Origin: an uncultured Pelagibacteraceae bacterium
GTDB lineage: Bacteria; Pseudomonadota; Alphaproteobacteria; Pelagibacterales; Pelagibacteraceae
Length of the DNA stretch: 20,533 nucleotides
Assembly: GCA_902608305.1 (NCBI GenBank)
Contig: CACLNK010000015.1
Coordinates: 1-20,533, forward strand
Reading direction: 5' to 3'
The translations under genes and the position numbers were made by a program. Within the stretch, counting starts at the first letter, position 1, and each line of letters starts with the position of its first letter. Positions 16,127 through 20,533 of the stretch are shown here, in pieces. Below the pieces are notes generated by a model. That model did no database searches, had not been told where the DNA came from, and was given only the letters and a program-made list of their open reading frames with translations.

Positions 16127-17485
16127 TTAACTATTAACTACTTCTCTAGTATTTGCATTAAATGACTGTTTAAATGGAATGTCTACAACTACTGCATCTA
16201 CTGGAGTTCCCGGAGTATTTGAATATTTAGCTGGTAAATGAACCTTATATTTAGTTCCAACCTTACCTTTAGGGAAACCATTAGCATTTAATGTTCCATC
16301 AAAAGGGACATATCCCATTGCAATATTTTGTTTTTTCTCAGGGTGGTACCAAGGAGAAGTGATAAATCCAACTGGATCACCTCCATTTTCATTTGAAATT
16401 AACCAAAAGTCAGGAGCGTATTCTTCAATAGGTTTTCCACCTAATTCAAGACCTACCAACTGAAGTTTGTATGGTTTTTTACCTGCTTTGATTTCATTTT
16501 TCATTTTTTCTAAAGCAGCTTTTCCAACATAGTCAGTTTTTTTATTCCATTCACCTTTACCAGATAAAGAAACTTGATAACCTAGATTACATTGAAAAGG
16601 ATTATGTTCAGTATCCATATCTTGTCCCCAAGAAAGAATTCCAGCTTGAATTCTTCTATGGTGAGCAGGGGCAATAACCATTAAATTATGTTTTTTACCT
16701 GCATCAAGAACCGCATTCCACATTTCATCTGCATATAAAGTAGCATTTCTTAAATATATTTCATAACCAGCTTCACCTGAGAAACCAGATTGTGAAATAA
16801 CACAACTTCTTCCAGCAACTTTAACTTCAGCTAAACCATAGAAAGGCATGTTATCTAAATCAACTTGGTCACCAAGTAGATCTTTCATCAGTGCTTTTGA
16901 TTTAGGTCCTTGAATTTGTACAGGGCAAGCGTCAATTTCTTCGATATCACAATTAAATCTTCCATCAGCATTAACACCTTGGAGGTACATACCAATGTCA
17001 GAGTCTGATAGTGAGAACCAAAACTCATCTTTTGAAATTCTAAGAAGAATTGGATCATTCAAAACTCCACCATATTTGTTACACAAGATTACATATCTTG
17101 CTCTCAGAGGTGAGATTTTAGTTGCATCTCTAGTTATTACGTAGTCTGTAAATTTTTCTGCATCTGGGCCTTTAACTCTTATTTGTCTTTCAACAGCAAC
17201 ATTCCACATGGTAACGTGATTAACAATTGCATCATACTCCACCATTGCTCCACCGTCTTCAGGTTTAACATAACCTCTTGGATGATAAACACGATTGTAT
17301 ACTGTTGCTCTCCAACAACCAGCTTGCATTGATAAATGCCAATAAGGTGATTTTCTTACTCTTGTTGAAATCAACATTTCAACTTTAGTAGGACCACTTT
17401 GTCTTAAGTTATAAGGAACTTGTCGATCAGATTGATCAACTGAAGTTACATGTTTTAGTTTAGTATAATCAAATTCATTAGACAT
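16127..17485 (-). CDS. GcvT/DmdA-family THF-dependent methyltransferase (putative demethylase)
   Basis: A 452-residue member of the aminomethyltransferase family, longer than GcvT or DmdA (each about 370). Family features seen are VERQIRVKGPDAEKF (about 98-112), YGGVLNDP with the conserved Asp144, LSDSD at about 159-163 (DmdA-like), QIQGPKSKALM, SQSGFSGEAGYEIYL with Glu242, and TDYVGKAAL. About 45 extra N-terminal residues and a long C-terminal part (RVRKSPYWHLSM; KYSNTPGTPVDAVVVDIPF) set it apart from true DmdA. Such proteins take a methyl or methylene group from an N-, S- or O-methyl donor onto THF. Its start overlaps the end of the MetF-like gene by 8 bases, so the two are likely to act in sequence. 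The donor substrate is unknown; annotation simply as glycine cleavage T protein would be misleading. Confidence 0.82.
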   Translation of the reverse strand: MSNEFDYTKLKHVTSVDQSDRQVPYNLRQSGPTKVEMLISTRVRKSPYWHLSMQAGCWRATVYNRVYHPRGYVKPEDGGAMVEYDAIVNHVTMWNVAVERQIRVKGPDAEKFTDYVITRDATKISPLRARYVILCNKYGGVLNDPILLRISKDEFWFSLSDSDIGMYLQGVNADGRFNCDIEEIDACPVQIQGPKSKALMKDLLGDQVDLDNMPFYGLAEVKVAGRSCVISQSGFSGEAGYEIYLRNATLYADEMWNAVLDAGKKHNLMVIAPAHHRRIQAGILSWGQDMDTEHNPFQCNLGYQVSLSGKGEWNKKTDYVGKAALEKMKNEIKAGKKPYKLQLVGLELGGKPIEEYAPDFWLISNENGGDPVGFITSPWYHPEKKQNIAMGYVPFDGTLNANGFPKGKVGTKYKVHLPAKYSNTPGTPVDAVVVDIPFKQSFNANTREVVNS

Positions 17486-18206
17486 ATTTGTTCTCCATCA
17501 ACCACTTGTTTGTTTCCTTCAAGCCGCCGAATGTATAAATGTGAAAAAAATCAGTATGCGATTTAACTTTCCCAATTAAATCATTTGGGTCTTTAGGTTT
17601 CATTAAATCTAACGCCTTACTAAAATTAGACTTAAGAAAGTTTAAGGAATTTTTTGCACCAACAATATTAGCAAACTTTATTAGGCTAGTTATTTTTAGC
17701 GGCCCAGTAATTCCAACATGAACTGGTATTGTTTGTTTAGAAATAAAATCTATGATTGGCTGAGGGTTTAGTAACCATTGAGTTACTATATAGTCAGCGT
17801 AAGGTTTTTTGTCTTTCATAGCTTTTTCTAAATTTGAATCGGATATATCAGGACTCCCCTCTGGATGTCCAGCGATTCCTATCTTAAGTCCTTCAAAATA
17901 TCCTGTCTCTAAAATCTGAATTGAACTATCAAAAACTCCGACTTGTTCACGACTTCCGCCAATTACAAGAGCTTGCTTGACCCCTAAATCTTTACATCTA
18001 GAAACGTAGTCATTTAACTGAGCTTCATCAGCGATTGAACGAGCAGGAAAATGAGGTACTGGATTAAAACCTTTTTTAGTTAAATCACCAGCTTTTTGGG
18101 CTGTTTCTACGTAGTCTCCTCCTGGTAACATTGTAATATAAACGTCTTTTACCGAAGGTAAGGTTTCAAGGTCAGTATGAGGACCAATTTCTATTGAGAA
18201 ATTCAT
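17478..18206 (-). CDS. Short MetF-like protein (methylenetetrahydrofolate reductase family)
   Basis: A 242-residue protein, shorter than typical MetF (about 290), with the MetF barrel pattern. It has an N-terminal SIEIGPH whose Glu6 would match the catalytic Glu of SFEFFPP, then NPVPHFPARSIAD, QALVIGGSREQVG, GIAGHPEGSP and DYIVTQWLLN. Where MetF has an Asp in its ALRGD loop, this protein reads VIGGS, so the electrostatics at the flavin/folate site may differ. In the context of the overlapping GcvT-like gene the likely role is to oxidise methyl-THF to methylene-THF, as MetF does for vanillate O-demethylation in sphingomonads. Biosynthetic MetF activity is less likely. It is divergent from the Rieske oxygenase. 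Confidence 0.78.
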   Translation of the reverse strand: MNFSIEIGPHTDLETLPSVKDVYITMLPGGDYVETAQKAGDLTKKGFNPVPHFPARSIADEAQLNDYVSRCKDLGVKQALVIGGSREQVGVFDSSIQILETGYFEGLKIGIAGHPEGSPDISDSNLEKAMKDKKPYADYIVTQWLLNPQPIIDFISKQTIPVHVGITGPLKITSLIKFANIVGAKNSLNFLKSNFSKALDLMKPKDPNDLIGKVKSHTDFFHIYTFGGLKETNKWLMENKYV

Positions 18207-18247
18207 TTTCGGATAATTATCTATTTTAATAAAGTCTGTCTACTAAA

Positions 18248-18270
18248 TTCAATCGACATGATTAATTGAA
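18248..18270. promoter_or_regulatory. Inverted repeat in the metF-like / Rieske divergent region
   Basis: TTCAAT (18248-18253) and ATTGAA (18265-18270) form 6-bp arms around an 11-bp spacer, in the gap (18207-18308) that must hold both divergent promoters. The geometry is like that of a dimeric repressor or LysR-type operator. The arms are short and AT-rich, and no regulator gene lies in the window, so this is weak. Confidence 0.22.
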
Positions 18271-18308
18271 ATTTGTTGCCAAAAGCTTTGCCAATGGTAA
18301 GATTTTGC

Positions 18309-19502
18309 ATGTTGAATGGCAAGTACAACTCAGAGATATATAAGCTAATAAATAAAGCAAAATTAGATATAGTTAGTAAACCTATAACTGAATCGCATGG
18401 CCTACCCAATGAATGTTATATAAGTCAAGAATATACAAAAATTGAAAGAAAGAAACTATTTGAAGATAAATGGGTAGTTGTTGGGGTAGCAAGTTCTGTG
18501 CCAAATAAGGGTGATGCAAAACCTTTCAAACTTCTTGATCTGCCAATTATAATTTTAAGAGACAAAAAAAACAAAATTAGAGTTTTTCACAATGTATGTA
18601 GCCATCGTGGTTATAAAATATTACAAAAACCATGTAACATTAAAAATACTATCAGATGTCCTTATCATTCATGGGCTTACAATACAGATGGTAAATTAAT
18701 CGCAACACCACACATCGGTGGAATGAATAAGCACTCTGCTAAGAATTTTAATAAATCAGATAGTGGTTTAAAAGAAATCAGGTCAACTGTTTGGTTAGAT
18801 CTAATAATGATCAATATAAGCAATAACGAAATTTCATTTGAAAAATATATTAAACCGTTAAGCGATAGATGGTCAAAATTTTGGCCTGAAAAAGATAGAA
18901 AGTTAATCTATCATTCAAATGATTATGGATATTTTCAACTAAGAGCAAATTGTAACTGGAAATTTGCTATTGAAAATTATTGTGAGAGTTATCATTTGCC
19001 TTGGGTTCATCCAGGTTTAAATTCTTATTCAAAAATTGAAGATCATTATCATATTCAAGGATTACCAAATCGTTTTGCTGGTCAAGGAACAACTGTTTAT
19101 AACCCAAGACTTAAAGGCAAAGAAAAATTTCCTTGTTTTACGAATTGGCCAAAAAAAAATGAAAATATAGCTGAATATGTGGCTTTGTTTCCAAATGTAA
19201 TGTTGGGAATACATAAAGATCATTATTATGCATTTTGGTTAGAGCCTGTTAATCATACGTATACAATTGAACATATGGAAATATATTATGTAGGAGATAA
19301 AGCAGCTAATTCAAAAAAATTTAAATCTTTAAGAAAACAGAATTATAAACTGTGGAAAAGTGTGCAGTCAGAAGATGTACACATCATAGAAGGCATGCAA
19401 GAAGGCAGGAACTCTCCATCATATAATGGAGGAAACTTTTCACCAGTTATGGACAATCCTACTCATCATTTTCATAAATGGGTAGCAACAAATGTAGTTT
19501 AA
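18309..19502 (+). CDS. Rieske non-heme iron oxygenase, alpha subunit (quaternary-ammonium type)
   Basis: From the ATG at 18309 the protein has 397 residues. A TTG at 18273 and an ATG at 18294 are alternative starts. The Rieske [2Fe-2S] ligands are Cys97, His99 (CSHRG) and Cys117, His120 (CPYHSW). The mononuclear iron ligands are His229, His234 and probably Asp356 (SEDVHIIEGMQ). Glu226 (ENYCESYH) takes the place of the aspartate that usually links the two centres. The same Glu, with the same spacing to both His, occurs in carnitine monooxygenase CntA and the related GbcA/Stc2 enzymes. This points to demethylation or cleavage of a quaternary ammonium compound such as glycine betaine, proline betaine or carnitine. 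No reductase partner is adjacent. The M24 gene overlaps its stop by one base. Confidence 0.85.
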   Translation: MLNGKYNSEIYKLINKAKLDIVSKPITESHGLPNECYISQEYTKIERKKLFEDKWVVVGVASSVPNKGDAKPFKLLDLPIIILRDKKNKIRVFHNVCSHRGYKILQKPCNIKNTIRCPYHSWAYNTDGKLIATPHIGGMNKHSAKNFNKSDSGLKEIRSTVWLDLIMINISNNEISFEKYIKPLSDRWSKFWPEKDRKLIYHSNDYGYFQLRANCNWKFAIENYCESYHLPWVHPGLNSYSKIEDHYHIQGLPNRFAGQGTTVYNPRLKGKEKFPCFTNWPKKNENIAEYVALFPNVMLGIHKDHYYAFWLEPVNHTYTIEHMEIYYVGDKAANSKKFKSLRKQNYKLWKSVQSEDVHIIEGMQEGRNSPSYNGGNFSPVMDNPTHHFHKWVATNVV

Positions 19503-20533
19503 TGAGATTTAAAAGGAAAATTGCACCAGATACAAAATCTAAGTCAAATTTTATAACAAAGAAAAGGTTTAGAGAAGATGAAATAAATTTTGATAAACTT
19601 AGATCTTATAGATTAGATAGAGTAAAAAAAGAATTAGAAAAAAATAATCTTGAAGCTTGTATATTATTTGATCCAGTAAACGTTAGGTATGCTTTAGACA
19701 CTACAAATATGAGCGTTTATCATATGCATAATCTCACCAGATATTGTTTTGTACCAGTTAATGGACCGGTAATTTTATATGAATATTTTAACTGCGAAGG
19801 ACTATCTAGCCATTTAAATTTAATAGACGAAATAAGACCAGCAATAACTTGGGATTATTTTAGTAATGGTGACCAAGCAAGTATACAATTAAAAAAATGG
19901 GTTAATGAGATTAAAGATTTATCAAATTCTTATTTTAAAAGTAAAAAAGTAGCAATTGATGTTATTAATGGTCCAGCAGTAACAGCTTTAAACAAAGCAG
20001 ATATTAAAGTAGTAGATGCTAAATTAATTCTTGAACAAGCAAGAGTTATAAAATCTCCTGAAGAATTAAAATGCATGAAGGCCGCAATAGAAGTTGCTGA
20101 AATTGGTGTTGCTAAAATGCGTAATAAATTAAAAGCTGGTATGACCGAAGATGAACTTTGGTCAATTTTACACAAAACAAATATTGAACATGGTGGTGAA
20201 TGGATTGAGTGCAGAATACTTTCATCTGGTGAAAGAACAAATCCATGGATGCAAGAAAGTAGCAATAAAGTTATTCAAAGAGGTGAAATAGTATCTTTTG
20301 ATACAGATATGGTTGGACCGTATGGATATTGTGCGGATATATCAAGAGCATTTGTAGAAGGAAATAAATTTAGCAGTGATCAAAAAAAATTATATCAAAT
20401 GGGAGTTGAACATATTGATCACAATGCTCGATTAATTAAACCAGGAATGTCTTTTAAAGAATTTACTGAAAAATCTTGGAAACTTCCTGAAGAGTATTAT
20501 GGAAACAGATATCCATGTATGGTTCATGGAATT
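19502..20533 (+). CDS. M24-family metallohydrolase-fold protein, DddP-like; 3' end cut by window edge
   Basis: At least 344 residues, running off the right edge. It starts at the ATG that shares its A with the Rieske stop (TAATG). The N-terminal domain contains RSYRLDRVKKEL and DPVNVRYALDTTNM. The pita-bread domain has ARVIKSPEELKCMKAAI, GGEWIECRILSSGERTNPW, and metal ligands Asp267, Asp269 (FDTD) and Asp279 (CADIS), then His342 (MVHG). The spacing of these residues matches the DMSP lyase DddP (295, 297, 307, 371 in the Roseovarius enzyme, from memory), and the sequence around them is very similar. Related alphaproteobacterial M24 proteins of unknown role have the same motifs plus the stretch LYEYFNCEGLSSH and EIRPAITWDYF. 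I therefore call it DddP-like, not DddP. Xaa-Pro aminopeptidase or creatinase-type activity is also possible. Confidence 0.8.
   Translation, partial: MRFKRKIAPDTKSKSNFITKKRFREDEINFDKLRSYRLDRVKKELEKNNLEACILFDPVNVRYALDTTNMSVYHMHNLTRYCFVPVNGPVILYEYFNCEGLSSHLNLIDEIRPAITWDYFSNGDQASIQLKKWVNEIKDLSNSYFKSKKVAIDVINGPAVTALNKADIKVVDAKLILEQARVIKSPEELKCMKAAIEVAEIGVAKMRNKLKAGMTEDELWSILHKTNIEHGGEWIECRILSSGERTNPWMQESSNKVIQRGEIVSFDTDMVGPYGYCADISRAFVEGNKFSSDQKKLYQMGVEHIDHNARLIKPGMSFKEFTEKSWKLPEEYYGNRYPCMVHGI

Noticed and set aside
16127..17485. Calling the GcvT-like protein DmdA (DMSP demethylase)
   Set aside because: It has DmdA-like stretches but is about 80 residues longer and has different terminal regions from the SAR11 DmdA I recall; the substrate cannot be fixed by reading.
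18221..18409. Minus-strand open frame across the metF-like/Rieske intergenic region
   Set aside because: Half of it is antisense to the Rieske gene, and the rest crosses the region needed for promoters; no motif or ribosome-binding site.
19930..20265. Minus-strand 111-codon open frame within the M24 gene
   Set aside because: The opposite strand encodes a continuous M24 protein with all expected motifs, so this is a shadow.

Overview
The window looks like the chromosome of a streamlined marine alphaproteobacterium of the SAR11 (Pelagibacterales) type. The base composition is very AT-rich, genes abut or overlap by 1-8 bases, and non-coding gaps are mostly under 140 bp. There are no transposons, tRNAs, rRNAs or CRISPR arrays. 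The content is dominated by methylated-amine, osmolyte and one-carbon (C1) genes typical of SAR11. This assignment comes from gene content and style; no database search was run. I count 21 protein genes, two of them cut by the window ends.

Left part (1-9452), methylated amines and C1 transfer. A trimethylamine monooxygenase (tmm, minus strand, cut at its 3' end) is divergent from an iron-containing alcohol dehydrogenase and a class I glutamine amidotransferase. Formate-tetrahydrofolate ligase (fhs) converges on these and is divergent from a complete four-subunit sarcosine-oxidase-type operon in the order soxB-soxD-soxA-soxG. Together they can oxidise methylamines or N-methyl amino acids and exchange the methyl carbon with the tetrahydrofolate (THF) pool and formate.

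Middle part (9537-12075), housekeeping. A short lipoprotein (probable TTG start) is followed by the minus-strand operon methyltransferase-purE-purK.

Right part (12123-20533), the least understood. A plus-strand cassette holds an M19 dipeptidase-like protein that lacks several metal ligands, a 553-residue protein I cannot assign, a DUF3726-like protein and a 56-residue double-CxxC protein. A minus-strand Yip1-like membrane protein comes next, then a GcvT/DmdA-like methyltransferase whose frame overlaps that of a short MetF-like protein. Divergent from that pair are a Rieske oxygenase of the quaternary-ammonium type and, overlapping it by one base, an M24 metallohydrolase-fold protein resembling DMSP lyase DddP (cut by the right edge).

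The GcvT-like/MetF-like pair suggests a demethylase that passes a methyl group to THF, with a reductase-fold partner acting on methyl-THF. With the Rieske/M24 pair next to it, the best candidate for an undescribed system is a route for demethylating an unidentified methylated osmolyte or aromatic compound. No transcriptional regulator was recognised anywhere in the window.
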